From the NCBI GenBank assembly GCA_015680685.1, contig MNCI01020094.1, forward strand, positions 852,574 through 916,573: a stretch of DNA of 64,000 bases. The letters are read 5' to 3'. Numbering within the stretch: position 1 is the first letter of the stretch; every line of letters begins with the position of its first letter. The translations under genes were made by a program, and so were the position numbers. This document shows positions 1-11,737 of the stretch, piece after piece. This stretch comes from Gnetum montanum. Taxonomy: Eukaryota; Streptophyta; Gnetopsida; Gnetales; Gnetaceae. Below the pieces are notes generated by a model. The model was not told where the DNA came from. It was given only the letters and a program-made list of their open reading frames with translations, and made no database searches.

Positions 1-1256
1 ATCATTTGGGCTACAAGCACTGGTTCTGGAACTAAATAAACATGTTCCCTCTAACTAAGGCCCTTCCTCGCTTCCTACTTTCTCCTTTTTCATTTCATCA
101 AAATGGTGGTGACTCTTTGGTGGAAGCATTATTGTTACTTCAAGTGGATATATTAGCCAAATGTATTAATGTGAGGTCACTGGATGTGGATTTTCTGAGG
201 CAGGATTTGGAATGAGATCTAATAAGTCACATTAACCATTAATACACAAGGGGATGTACACCAAATTATTCTTGAGACTCCATTCCATTATCTTCTTTCC
301 ATCCTTTTTTCTACATTTTCCACCTCATTCCCGGTTGTATCAATAGTCCATATTTTAGTTGATGCATTTTTTTCTTTTTGTAAAGTCTTGTGGTTAAGAC
401 TTTAACTGTTGTTTCCAAATGGCATTTCCAGAGCCTACAGAGTCTTTGAATGCAAGATTGTCAGGGCATTAAGGGCATAAGCATGCTTTGGGGAGGATCC
501 ACTGACATTCCTATTTGATGCATCAGTTAATTTCTTTCTTTAAAAATTTCCACTATCACCATTTATTTTGTTCATTTCCATCCCCTAACATCCATTTTAT
601 CAGTGTTATCGTTGTTTCTTTTTCTCCATCTTTCTTATTCCTTGTCTTTTTCCATTCTATCACTACTAGAGGTTTGTTCTTAGTCATGGGGGTCCTTGTC
701 CAATTTTTTTGATTTTCTCTTAACCCCTACACCTTTGGTAGTCACCAGTATTATATCTCTAGAATCAACATTAGCCATATCACAACTTAGCTAATTGACC
801 TTACACTGAGGCAAGGTATCAACTGCATTATGATTCATTTACCCTTGCTAATATAAGACTGTGTTGTATGTGCAGATGGTAATCATACACCAATGGATTG
901 GATCTAGAGGAAACACTTGGAATGGACTAGTGCTGGAGTAGTTATGTAAGGAACAAGATTGATAGTGTGCTTATGGATGAACAACAAAGGCACAATCCTA
1001 GCATCAGCAACAACAGACTTCTTCTTTTCTCTCTCTCTCTTCTCTCTTCTCTCTCAGCTGCCAAATAAGGTTGGATGTCAAATGTCTATAGTGTTCACTC
1101 TTGTTGTCATGAACACTAATACTATCATGTGTTGTAATGATGATCCATTCACATGTCACCCCATTCACCATTAGTTTCATTCAAGTAAATAATCACATAC
1201 CTTCTCAATATTTTGTAAGAAACTTGAGGAAAAGTTTTTATTCAGTCATGGGGGTA
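1..1256 (+). mobile_element. 3' non-coding internal region of Athila-like element Z, ending in the polypurine tract
   Basis: No convincing coding frame is seen; short frames at 515-712 and 959-1174 look like chance. The stretch reads as the reverse complement of 12,070-13,320 in element B. Shared landmarks are the 'tttggggaggatcca' block near 490, the CT-rich run at 1,021-1,055, the 'cagctgcc' block near 1,057 and the 'gtgttcactcttgttgtcatgaa' region near 1,090. In B this is the region between the coding part and the 3' LTR, so here it is the same region of a plus-strand element whose body lies left of the window. It ends with a purine-rich tract (catgggggta, 1,247-1,256), the plus-strand priming site, directly before the LTR. 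Confidence 0.75.
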
Positions 1257-2040
1257 TGATTAGCTGCGATATTGCGTCCACCCCCATGATATCATGGCCC
1301 TTCACAATGTCTATAAATAAGAGGTGGCTTCCCCTAGTTTAGGCACTTAGACTTTGACCCTTAGCCAAACTATAGCATTTTTACCATTCTAGAGTTAGAA
1401 TAATTTCCATGTGCCTATAGTAGGAGTCTTAAAGTGAACAGATCTTTATTCGAGAAAATTGTATCTGAGCACACATTTGTGTACAATAATAAAGATGAAC
1501 TTTCTTATAAACCTTGTAGCATGTGTACTAAGCTAAATAGGAATTAATTATTGTTAAATGTTTAAATTCTTTCCTAGGTAATTAATCTCTCTCAACCCTT
1601 GACTCTCTTAGTTAAGTGCACTCAGTACAACCACTTCGAACACATGTGTAACGCTTGGTAACCCAGTAATGAGTAGCATTTGGTAATCCCAGCAGCGTTG
1701 CACTGGTTCAAGGTGTGTGTGGTAAGTGGGAATGGATACTGGCACTAGGACAATTAGAACTTAGTTAGTGAATAGTTAAGGAAATTTAGTCACTTAGTTC
1801 TCTTCACCTTCCCCTATTAGCATAAGACATTAAAAAGAGAAAAGATATAAAAATCATATACCTCAAGCTTACTTAACCATACAACCATGACAAAACAAGT
1901 AAGTTTTGGAAGACAACGATTGATTAACCTTAAGTGTTCCATTAAGGAATGTAAACAGTTAGTCCTTGGAGTTCAACTGGATCATGCGTGAGATGCTCGT
2001 ATTTGTATGGTTGAGTGTAGGGGTATCTTTCCACTCATCA
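1257..2040 (+). repeat. 3' LTR of Athila-like element Z
   Basis: The repeat starts TGATTAGC right after the polypurine tract and ends CCACTCATCA at 2,040, the same terminal word as in the LTRs of A and B. A TATA box (ctataaata, 1,311-1,319) sits about 55 bp in. U3 contains two palindromic words (gcgatattgcg and atgatatcat). The U5 part shares the 'cttggtaa..cc' and 'cttaaccatac' blocks with the other Athila LTRs here. Length is 784 bp. The following 55 bases show no clear primer site, as expected after a 3' LTR. Confidence 0.75.
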
Positions 2041-2094
2041 ATGTTAAACGAAGATACTAAATAAGAAAATGGACATTGACACTGAAGTGAGTTA

Positions 2095-3200
2095 TGGGTA
2101 GCATGGATGAACAATGGAGAAGGTGGGATAGAGTTTCAAATTGAGGTCATAAGAAGTCCCTTATATATTTATGCTTAAATGACCTAAGAAGATCCATCCT
2201 CAGTCCAGACTAAAACCAACCACTTTTAGTAACTTCACATCACCACTCCAAGACTGATCCACCTCCTTAAAACACAAGAATTCTCCCACATAATAACCAC
2301 CATTTCTTAAAGAGAAGAAAATAGAAGCAAGAAGTGAGAGGGGGCCTTAGTTAGAGAAGACCTTTAGGGATGGGTAACATGTCTTTCTAGTCCCATAACT
2401 AGTGCTTGTAGCCTATTAATTTTTCTAAGGGATGTGTGTTGAATTTCCACCATTTTTTCTTTATTTAAATTATTTTATTTTGTATTTGTTATTATTTTCT
2501 TTTTTTTATGCAAACCACATCATGCAAAGACTTATTTAACCTCTTGTTTATGGTCAACATGAAATGGTAAGAAATCCATGAAAACACTCATGCATCTAAG
2601 TAGAAGAGGACAAAGAGTATTGAGTTCCCTTGAAGCCACATCCTATGCAAACCTAAGAATCCTTCCAAATTCTGCAAACCACCAAGGTCACAAATTTATT
2701 AAAGGTTTATTTAATGAAAGGGATGTCATATTCCCAAAATGAGAAAAACCATAGATTTTTGTGGATGGTTGGATGTCATGGACTCATTACCTATCCCATG
2801 AGAAAGAAACCTTGCCTTAGCCATTGATACAAAAATTCAAAAATAGAAATCAGACATTAGTAAACAAAAACATTAAGTGCAAACCACCATTAGCAATAGC
2901 TACAACACCACTATATCCTATTGGCTCAAAGCACATTTATGAACAGAAATTAGAAAATTAGACTAAAATAAAGTAAAAAATATATATGAAACAATAAAAT
3001 ATTTGAGAAAACTTAAATTTACTAATGATGGTGTAAAACAAAAAATGATGTAAAATAGAAAAAAATTTTAAAATCAAAAAGGTGTAAAATAAACAATTTG
3101 CAAAAAAGGTTAAAAATCTATAAAAAAAAATATATAGAAAAACTGAGTCACATATATGATTAGCATGGATGGCCATCTTCCCCATGACTAATTTGGAAGG
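2095..3200 (-). repeat. 3' non-coding region of element A
   Basis: 2,098-2,700 runs parallel to 13,000-13,571 of element B. Shared blocks include 'aacaatggagaagg', 'gcttgtagcc', 'accatttct' and 'agttcccttgaagyca' (2,620 and 13,520). The opposite-orientation version of part of it opens the window (bases 1-340). From 2,800 to 3,170 it is very AT-rich and unassigned. There is no coding signal. Confidence 0.6.
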
Positions 3201-3589
3201 AGGAGATCCAAAAAATTAAGCAAGGCTATCCATTTATTGAGGTGTTTCTCCACTACATTGCATGGGTTCATGGAAAGGTCTAACTTGTTGCATTTTGACT
3301 AGCTACTTTTTGTTTGGGATTTCATGTTTTTATTTGACCATAACCCTAGAAGGAAAGGTTTCCTAAATAATGTAAGGCCCTTCCCACAATGTCTAGAACT
3401 TAATTCGTTGAAGAACATGTATGGGGTTCTAGTAGAGAACCTTATCTCCCGATTGAAATTTCTTTGTTCATATTCTAAGGTCATGAAAATTTTTGTTGAA
3501 TGCCTTATTCACTTCATTCAAGGATAGGGCTACTGATCAATTTTCATCTAGCACATTGAAGTTCATTAATCTTTCTTTTTGTGCTAGGT

Positions 3590-4230
3590 TAAGGTCAAGG
3601 TCCAATTTACAAGCTGTTGAAAGTGTATGGAACTTGGATTGAATAGGTAGGATTCATAATTTTCTATACAACAACCCATAGGAAGAGTATCCTATAGGAG
3701 GTTTCCATGTTGAGTGGTATGCCCAAAGGACATCATTTAATTTTGTGCTCCAGTCTCTCCTATATTTGCTAATAGTTCTCATTAGGATCTTTATGATCTT
3801 CCTATTGGTAACTTTTTCTTGACCATTGGCTTGGAGGTGGTAAGCCATTGTTAATTTATGTTCAACTCCCAAGTGTTACATAAGCCTGAAAAAAGTAGCA
3901 CCTGTAAGATGGGTTCCATTGTCAGAAATTAGTGCACATGGCATCCAAAACCTATTCACAACATTTTATTGTATAAACCATATAGCAGTGGATGATGTAT
4001 AGTTGATGTGGCTACTACTTCTCATTTTGTACAAACTAGTAGACATCCCTAAAGATTATGGGCCAATAGTATCTTGCCATTAGGATTTTTATGGTCATGC
4101 ATCTTCCAGCATAGTGGCCTCCACAAGGACCTTCATAAGTGTCTTGGAGAATGCATAATTAATTAGCATCAGGTACACACCAATAAATGAAGCCATTAGT
4201 GCACACCTTGTAAAGATGTTCATTGATTTC
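3590..4230 (-). pseudogene. integrase relic of element A
   Basis: Integrase inserts retrotransposon cDNA into the chromosome. On the minus strand, translation near 4,150-4,060 gives a zinc-binding N-terminus with a 'PCGGHYAGR' core followed by 'YYWP', matching the HHCC module. A 73-codon frame at 3,872-3,654 holds the catalytic-core end, with 'YHLQANGQ', 'TNRKI', 'WSTKL' and 'LWAYHSTWKPPIGYS'; this is the Athila form of 'LWAYRTAYKTPIG'. The usual catalytic Glu context is altered (NGQEKV). Stops lie between the pieces and the central core with its two Asp residues is not clearly readable. It is non-functional. Confidence 0.75.
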
Positions 4231-4399
4231 CATGAAGCATTTGGCTTGATGAACAAAATTGTTATTTCTTCCTATAGTCCAAATCTTGTGGCATCTCTTG
4301 ATTGAGAAGATAAGAAGGATGCCATCATATCATTTGGACTTTTTGTGAACCTATTCATTAATTGCACCAAAGAGGATTTCATCTAGGAATTCATTATAG

Positions 4400-5620
4400 A
4401 GTGAACTCTCCTTCTCTTTGTCATCCCATCGTAATCGAGAGAGATGGTCAATGACCACATTCTCAGTCCCCTTAGATCTGCCATTGTAAGATCAAATTCC
4501 TACAAGATCATCAACCACCATATGACATGAGGTTTCACCATTGGCTTGTTCATGAAGAAGTGAATGGCACCGTGGTTAGTGTGCATGAACACTTTATATC
4601 AAAGCACATAGTTCCTGAACTTCTCTAGACCATACACCATCATCATTAGTTCCTTCTTCATTATGATGTAATTCAATTGTGCACCCACAATGCTTCAACA
4701 TGCACAGTGGATGTAATATGAACATTTCTTGTCATCCAGCTACATAACCATGACTCCCAAGGTATAATTAGCTACATAACCATGACTCCTAGAGGAATGA
4801 CTGAATATCTTTAATGGTTTCTAGTTGGTGAGTTATTTCTTAGATGACCCTTATCTTTTTAGGGTCCACCTCAACCCCTACCTAAGAAATTTTATGCCCC
4901 AGTACAATGCCCTTCTAGATCATCAAATGGCTCTTCTAGAAATTGAGATGAAGATTCATCTCCACAAACCTTTTAAGCACTTGCTCAAGGTGCTCTAAGG
5001 CTTGCTCAAATGTGGCATCATAGGTGAAGTCATTCATGAAGACTTCCACACCACAACCAATTTGTTGCTAAAAAATGCTCAAGGTCAAGCATTAGAAAGT
5101 AGTAGGAGCATTGCACAAGCCAAAATACATCTTGTGATATGCAAAAGTCCCCCAAGGACTCATGAATATTGTTTTATCCTTATCCTCCAATGTGATTTGG
5201 ATTTGGTTATAGCCACTATAACTATTTAGAAAACTATAATAGTAATGCCCATATATGATGTCCAATATCTAATCAACAAATGATAATAGAAAATGATATT
5301 TGAATGTTTCCATGTTTAATAGCCTAAAGTCAATACAAACTTGCCATTTACCTCCTTTTCTGGTACTATCACAAGTGGGCTAAGCCACTTACTATCCACA
5401 GTGTGGTAGATGAATCCTACTTTGAGGAGTTGCTCAATCTCCTCTTTGATGATCTGCTTCAATTTTGGATTCAACCATCATTGTGGTTGCCTCCTTGGCT
5501 TTATGGATGGATCAATATAAATGTGATGCTGGCATATCTGTGAATTAATTCCAGTGAGTTCAAAATATGACTAGGCAAAGGTTGTTGGCCATCTATTGAC
5601 CACCTTCAATATCATCTATT
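4400..5620 (-). pseudogene. reverse transcriptase and RNase H relic of element A
   Basis: On the minus strand, about 5,200-4,830 translates to the Athila RT core: 'GYNQIQI', then 'FMSPWGTFAYHKMYFGLCNAPTTF', the catalytic-site equivalent 'EVFMNDF' and 'QALEHLEQVLKRF'. 'GIVLGHKIS' and 'VEVDPKK' follow. The active site reads FMNDF, so one of the paired Asp residues has become Asn and the enzyme would be dead even without the in-frame stops. RNase H remains follow at about 4,690-4,400 ('MKKELMMMVYGLEKFRNYVL', then 'EFDLT'). Order and spacing are typical of gypsy pol. Confidence 0.8.
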
Positions 5621-5625
5621 TTTTG

Positions 5626-6420
5626 TTAAAGAGGAAGATTAGCATTGATTATTACCAACTTGCTATTTGTCAAAAATACATACTCCATGTTAGTAGGTAG
5701 AGTTTTCAACTCTAAGGGATCTTGTTTAAAATTTGTAGGGATTTCCAACTTTCCCCAATAGGTATCATCATTTGCATTATTAGAGAGTTGGTGATGAACT
5801 TGCTCTACTTTATCCATGGTTTCAATATAGACACAAATCAAAATCTTAGTAGGTTCCATGCAAAGTGTATTTCTTCCAAGATTAGCTCTCAATCACTAGG
5901 TGCTATCCTATTTTATGGCTATTGCATACAGGCACCTTTGAACTTCAAATTCATCTACACACTATTTGTATGCTTCGATGAATGTGGTCTTGACAGACCA
6001 TAGTTTTTGCACATAGTTGCACCCCGTATCATTGCATGTGATGCATGGAACTCTCTTCTTCTCAATCTTTCCAAATTCATTCTCCTCAAAAATTTTCAAG
6101 GAAGGATCTTTGATGTCCATTCGTACATCAACAATGCCCAAACATGTCCTTTTCATAATAATTGAAAAATATCTCTTTCAATTGTCAACCTTGATCACCA
6201 AAAAATAAATAGGATAGGACCATCCACAACTAGTGGTCACAATGTCCTCCACAAGTTCCAAAGGAATAGTGATTGATTGGTTTTCCAATTCTAGATAGAT
6301 ATTACTCTTATTGAGAGGCAATAAGTTCCTAGCTTTGTACATATAATGGAAAATTAGATTAAGACCAAAACCTAAATCAAGAAGAGCCTTGCATGGCTCA
6401 TGTTTAGCAATTTGCAAGAA
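5626..6420 (-). pseudogene. protease and protease-RT linker of element A
   Basis: A minus-strand frame at 6,417-6,178 matches the Athila aspartic protease. It has a 'KALLDLGFGLNLI' active-site region (normally DLG(A/S)), then 'LPLNKSNIYLELENQSITIP' and a 'PIYFLVIKV' strand. The next frame (6,156-5,962) continues with 'VDVRMDIKD'. The frame at 5,892-5,626 holds the linker before RT, with 'PLELKTLPTNMEYVFL', a signature shared by Athila polyproteins. The catalytic Asp is kept but frameshifts separate the three pieces. The protease would cleave Gag-Pol in the virus-like particle. Confidence 0.8.
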
Positions 6421-8780
6421 TGGTCATTTTTGGAATCTAGGTTCTGAACCATTAATCTAAAAAGCTAATTATAAGTTGACAACTCTAGTAGTGTTACGTT
6501 GTTCTAGCTATCATGGAATTTCACCTTGTATAGATCAAGAAAGAGGTAATTGAGTGGAAGGTAGAGGAGCATATTCTAAAGGGTGAGAAGGGTGATAGGG
6601 ATATGGGGCTTCTCCTCTAGTAAATGGAGAATGAGTTTTGTGATACTCTGGAGGGTAGTAGTGATTCTAAAAAGAAACATGAATAGAAGAGTTATGTAGA
6701 GACATTGGTTATTGAACATAGTACCCATATGGATTTAACTACCTGTAAGGATACTACTACCTTTGTGGTGGCATCCCCCATGAATGGGGATGTTTCCATT
6801 GCTAGTACTACTCATATGGCTATGGTGGAGCTCAACTTGGATAATAAGCTAGTTGTTACTGGTAGAATTGCCTTGGGTTACCTTAAGGACAAGGAAACCT
6901 TCTGGGTTCTTTCCTTATTGTCAATCTAGGATTCAGTGCATACACCCTAAACTCCTACAAGTCTAACATGACAAGGCAACACCCTTTAGGATATTTGTAT
7001 TGGTAGATGAAACATCCACCATCATCATTTAATTCTAACTCTACAACTTCTTCTACTATAGTAACTTTACCCTTACCACTATGGTAGGCATGTTCAACTT
7101 CTTTTCGCCTCCTATAATTATGGTTACTACTCTACTCTCTTAATCCTTCTATGATTTTAGAGTAGTTTAAAATTTTTCATCCAACAAATCTCACATTGTT
7201 TCTACCTTAGCTGAAATTTTAGACATAGACTTTTGGATTAGCATGATCTTTCTATTCACCACCTTATCAAGAGGTGACTCCTCCTCATTGTTGCAAACTT
7301 AGACCTACCTTTTTCTAATGGAAGAATCATTGTTATATTCTTTAGCACTTTCTCATTTCCTCAACTCTTCTTCTGCTTTTGCTATATGCTCTATTAGCCT
7401 TTGGATCTGATGGGATCTAAGTTTTGATAGTCTTCCTTAGGCATCAACCCCAAGAGTTCTTCTCATTTCTCATGTGAGTCCATTTATGATATGGCAAAGT
7501 TATTCCTGCTAAGAATAATCATGGTCAAGGCATTAGTGTATGAGAGAATAGTATCTATCCATGATGACATCCAAGGGTTCATGTGATCCTTGCTTCCATC
7601 CTTGGATCTATCTTCTCAGATTAGACACTTGGGAGTATGTTTGGTATTTATCATTGAATAGCTCTAGCATTGTACTCCACTTAAGAATGGATTCTAGCTT
7701 CAAGGACCGATACCAACTTTCAACTTTCTTGATAAGTATCCTAGGAAATAACATTAATTTTTACCAATAATTCTTAATATTGTTTAAGGCACAAGCACCG
7801 TGAAAGGCTTGAAGATGTGTTTGCAAATCATAGGTATATCCCCCCTCAAATTTGGGGATATTATTCATGTCATGTCATTTGATCCAACTATCTTTCACAT
7901 GCCTCACTGGAATCTTCACTACCTCTATGATATTCAGCATACTTTGATTTTCCAGCAATAGCTCATCATCATTATTATTTTGATGATGCCTATGATGTTC
8001 TCTACTATCCCTTCATTCATGGTGGGCCTAGTGATCATTATTGTCCCACTATTCATATTCACAACAATTTTCCTTTCAGCAACATCTATCATAACCAAAA
8101 GAGGAAGAAGAAGATGTAGATGAAGAGGGTGACAAAGGAGGAGGACCACTAGCACCATGGTATCTACCACTCCTTCTACACTTGTCACAACCACCTTCAT
8201 CAACTTTCTTGTCATATTTATGCTTACTTGAGCCCCCAATTGGACTCCCACTTTTACTTGCACGTAAATTGTTGATAGTGGATTCCAGTTTCATGTTCAA
8301 GCCCCTATCACCAATATCAAGGGGTGGAGAATCTGTATGTTGAGAATCCCCAGAGAGAGGATCCTTATTGTCATTTTGGTTAAGTAGGAAAAATGGATTG
8401 GTGAACAATTTTTCCTTCATAGACTCATGGTGCTTCTCCTAGTGTCAATCTCTCTTGCATTATGTTTTAGTGGGATAGTGGTCCCAGTAGTCATAATCAT
8501 GCACAACATACTCTTCTTGAAGATCCCAGATGCCTAACCTCCTAAGAGTTTGGAACAACATCCCAAGCATAGATTGATCGGGAGGCATTACAATGTTTCC
8601 CTCCATATCTTGCCACCACAATTATTCATCCTAGTGTAGGATGAAGGTGAAGTTAGGCACATACTCATCTAGATGAGTATATACCACCTTGCATTCTTGA
8701 GGAACTAGTGGTTTAGTATCATCACTTCTATGAGAAGAAGAAATTCAGCAATTACAATAAAATATTAGTGTGCTTAAATT
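6421..8780 (-). pseudogene. gag relic of element A
   Basis: Gag forms the particle and packages element RNA. The N-terminal part on the minus strand (about 8,720-8,480) reads 'MEGNIVMPPDQSMLGMLF', parallel to element B's 'LQGNIVLHPNRSISHMLF'. Stops occur at the same kind of positions (two close stops just before this segment). Middle parts are fragmentary; the frame at 8,420-8,076 is low-complexity and Ser/Gly/Pro-rich. Near 7,020 the zinc-knuckle equivalent reads 'DGGCFIYQYKYPKGCC'. Against B's CEICHYDHPKGCC a Cys and a His have been lost, both explicable by G-to-A changes. Confidence 0.7.
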
Positions 8781-8880
8781 ATTATATTTATTTTGAGAAT
8801 GACTTTGACCTTAGGGTTCATCCAATGATCTTAATGATTTTCACTCTACCTAGATAGTGCATGTTTCAAATAAAAAGAGT

Positions 8881-8897
8881 CCATAGAAATGGTGCCA
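8881..8897 (-). other. primer-binding site of element A (tRNA-Asp-like, degenerate)
   Basis: On the minus strand the bases after the LTR read TGGCACCATTTCTATGG. The Athila primer site complementary to tRNA-Asp is TGGCGCCGTTGCCGGGG; here the first half is kept and the second is eroded. It starts one base after the LTR end, the usual spacing. Confidence 0.6.
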
Positions 8898-8898
8898 A

Positions 8899-9820
8899 TG
8901 ATGAGTAGAAAGTAATCCTGTGCCCAACCATACAAATCATTAAGCTTTCATGTGTGATCTGGTTGAATTCTATGAACTCTATGTCTCCTGGTACATTAGT
9001 CTCTAGGAAGTGAACTTACTCTAATAGTCATTTGTGGTCTTCCCAATTACACTTGTGATATGCATAGGTATGGTTAAGTGAAATTGAGGTGTATGATTTT
9101 TATTATTTTTATGTTTTATGTGTTGGCTGCCTAAGATAGAGGATGAAATAAATGAAGTAATTTAATTACTAATTTAATCTAACTAACTACACCTAACTAA
9201 TCCTAACATATGCATCTGGTCCAACTTGCTATACATATCCTAAGCACATATAACACCACTAGGTGACCAAGCGTCATGTACATGCTTGAAGTGGTCATAC
9301 TTATGTGCTTAATTAATCACTACTTAATCTAGCTTAATTTAGCTTATTTTAGCTTAATTAATTATGTAATTACTTAAACCATTAAATGAAATCGCACAAA
9401 ACATTGAATACATAAATGAATAATCAATGTATTTCTAAGTGCTACAAGGTTTATCAAAAGGCTAGTCTTTCTTGTTGTTCATATTGTTGTGGTTAAGTAC
9501 ATCAATGCTTAAATAAAGATCTATACACTTTCTGACTCCTATTGTAGGCACTTAAAAAAATATTGTAACTCTCAAATAACAAAACTACAAGAGCTCTACT
9601 ACAACTAAAACCAAAATTTTATAAACACGATGGGTGAGTGTGTATTTATAGACTTTATTATGGAGCTACATCGATGAGGTCTCATAAATGTAGCAAACAC
9701 TACATCGATGTGGCCCTATCGATAGGGCAACATCATGTTGATGGGGCCACATTGACGAGGGTTCATCAATGAGGCCATGTTAATGGGGGCACATTGACAT
9801 GACACTTTAACACTTCATCA
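8899..9820 (-). repeat. 5' LTR of element A
   Basis: The plus-strand ends are TGATGAGTAG (8,899) and CTTCATCA (9,820), so on the minus strand the repeat begins TGATGAAG and ends CTCATCA, as in B and Z. A TATA box lies at 9,650-9,643 (minus). U3 holds an array of about eight related words built on CATCGATG / CTATCGATAG / CATTGACG (9,660-9,815). The U5 block 'cttaaccatac' and the 'gtatgatttttat' block are shared with element B. Length is 922 bp. Confidence 0.75.
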
Positions 9821-10216
9821 CTTAGTATGCCCAACAGTAAACACTTGGTAATCCAATGGTATTAGTATACATTTACAATGTGTTCAAAAAGTGGGAATGG
9901 ATGCTCCACATTTAGGATAGTTTAGTTAAGTAATTAGGTAATTTAAATACTTGAACATTTCATTTATTTAATCATTCTACAAGATAAAGAAAATACTAAA
10001 AAATTTAAAAACAACTATTTTATGCTTTAATTACACTTAGTCGTATAAATAAATTACCATAAGTGTTGACTGGGAAGATAATGACTAGTAATCACATATT
10101 TCACCATCCAAAGATATAGGCTACTTAGGTAAACAAAGTCCATGAAATTTGACTGAATTGTGTATACACACCAATGATTCATATAGTTGGGCATAGGGAA
10201 TATTTGCTGCTCATCA
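9821..10216 (+). repeat. plus-oriented Athila LTR fragment (U5 half)
   Basis: Starting exactly where A's LTR ends, the sequence matches the U5 half of Z's LTR in direct orientation: 'acacttggtaatcc', 'aagtgggaatggatgct' and 'gttgggcatagg'. It ends with the family terminal word TCATCA at 10,216. The U3/R half is absent. This suggests that A inserted into, or recombined with, another Athila LTR of opposite orientation. Confidence 0.6.
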
Positions 10217-10504
10217 AAAAACCAAAGATAGTAGAAATAAATTTCATGTGTTTAATGGGATTAAGGAGATTAATAATTTCTTGCTTAGCTTTCTAAAAAA
10301 TTAATGAAAAATTATATAACTCAACAAAACATGGAACTTTATCATATTCTTCAGATTGAACATTAAAAATAAGAGCCCACTTACAAATGATCAATAATGC
10401 ATGTTGATGTATAAAGATCCTAGATCTAGGACACATTCCAACATCGAAACATTTGCTAACTTAACAAGTAGAAAAAAGTGAGAATAATACCAGGCATGAA
10501 GGAC

Positions 10505-10816
10505 CTAGATGTCATGCTTTTTTAGCACCTCATTTAATTGTAAAATGAAACTTCGATTTTGAGGTAGGTAACCCAACATTTGAATGAACACATATTGTGA
10601 TAAAATATCAATAGCCAATGACTCATATACACTAAAAGGAAGAACAAAATCAAGTGTCTTGGGTGCATCAACATCACTAGGAAATGACCCCATAACTTTT
10701 TTCTTACAAATCAATAAATCAATATTTAGAGAATCAACAAAAATTTCAGCATTGATAATAGAAGTAGAAATTTTAATATTGGTTGAATAAGATGGAAATT
10801 TTATAGAATCCCCCAT
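10505..10816 (-). pseudogene. unidentified 103-codon frame, related to 17,845-18,050
   Basis: I do not recognise this protein. The frame is uninterrupted from an ATG at 10,816. It has normal amino-acid composition: an N-terminal Ser/Ile-rich segment with 'STNIKISTSIINAEIFVDSL', then 'LPFSVYESLAIDIL'. The N-terminal 50 residues have a counterpart on the minus strand at about 17,980-17,860, where the text 'STNTKFSNSSINVDIEVDE' occurs. A protein-level signal therefore recurs twice, about 7 kb apart, on both sides of element B. It may be part of an older repeat family into which B inserted, or a captured gene fragment. Confidence 0.35.
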
Positions 10817-11371
10817 AGGAGAATATTAGAGAAATTAGACTTGCCCAAAAACCTTACTCTATAAAAACACCTACAAGAAAGCATGCCAAATCCATGCTAA
10901 GTGATTTGTGGCCTAGTAGCCTTCCATCTTCTTCTCTACATAGCAAATTCAACAAAGCACCAAAGCAAAGAAGAATTCATGGTTTAAATATGTAAGAAAT
11001 GCCTTATTGATAATATATCTCTAAGTCTTCTAAATATTGGAATTTAATTTTTTTTTATTTGGAAGGGTGGGGGGAGGTAAGGGAAGAGATAAGTGGGAGT
11101 TATCAAATCCCAAAATATGAACAATAATATTAACAAATTTACAATACATCAAATAATGAAAGAGAGAGTCTAAAGAAAAATCCCAATAGTTTTAGAGATG
11201 TCTTTTCAGGTCTTCATGCTTACAACCAATCCTAAAAACATCCCTCAAAATATTTTGACTATAGGTACACTCTAAGACATATAACCAACATAATACATTA
11301 GAATAGTTATAGAAGAATATAAGAATGTCTCAAGTGTGACTCCACCTAGCAACCTCTTATTTTAAAAAATA
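10817..11371. other. AT-rich stretch, nothing assigned
   Basis: No coding, LTR or RNA signal is recognised. The first 40 bases (to about 10,860) still parallel 17,985-18,030. A TATA-like word (ctataaaaa) occurs near 10,859 with no supporting context. A poly-T run lies near 11,048. Confidence 0.4.
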
Positions 11372-11737
11372 ATGAGCTAACCACTTGAGCCACCTATCAC
11401 TCACCATATTACTCAAGTATAAGCTTGTTGTATAACAAAGAAGGAAAGTAAATAAGTGGAAAAGAGGAACATTTATGGTCACTAAACATATAACTATAAT
11501 GAAGTAAATGGTAAAAGATGGATAGATTGACATTTAATTATTAATTGAGAAGACAATGAACTAGTTACTTAAGTCACCCATCATTCACCATATAGCTCAA
11601 GAATAAGCTTGTTGTATAACAAAGAAGAAAAGTAAATAGGTAGGAAAGATGAAGGTTCATAGTCATTGAACATCTAACTCTAATAAAGTAAATTGTAAAA
11701 GATGGGATAGATTAATATTTAATTGTTAATTATAAGC
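11372..11737. repeat. two-copy tandem duplication, unit about 183 bp
   Basis: Copy 1 (11,372-11,554) and copy 2 (11,555-11,737) share 'atcactcaccatat', 'aagcttgttgtataacaaag', 'aaagtaaata' and 'gtaaaagatg' at a constant offset of 183. The copies differ by scattered substitutions and are not recent. Copy 2 abuts the truncated LTR of element B. Confidence 0.85.

Larger units (their letters stand above)
2095..9820 (-). mobile_element. Athila-type Ty3/gypsy element A, degenerate, 3' LTR missing
   Basis: Read on the minus strand the order is LTR (9,820-8,899), primer site (8,897), gag, protease, RT, RNase H, integrase, then a 3' non-coding region ending near 2,095. This is the standard Ty3/gypsy order, and the protease and RT motifs match the Athila branch. 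All reading frames are broken. The low-coordinate end matches element B in the same orientation only from about B position 13,000 upward. About 930 bp of 3' region plus the whole 3' LTR are therefore missing at the junction with Z. That loss prevents any target-duplication check. Confidence 0.75.
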
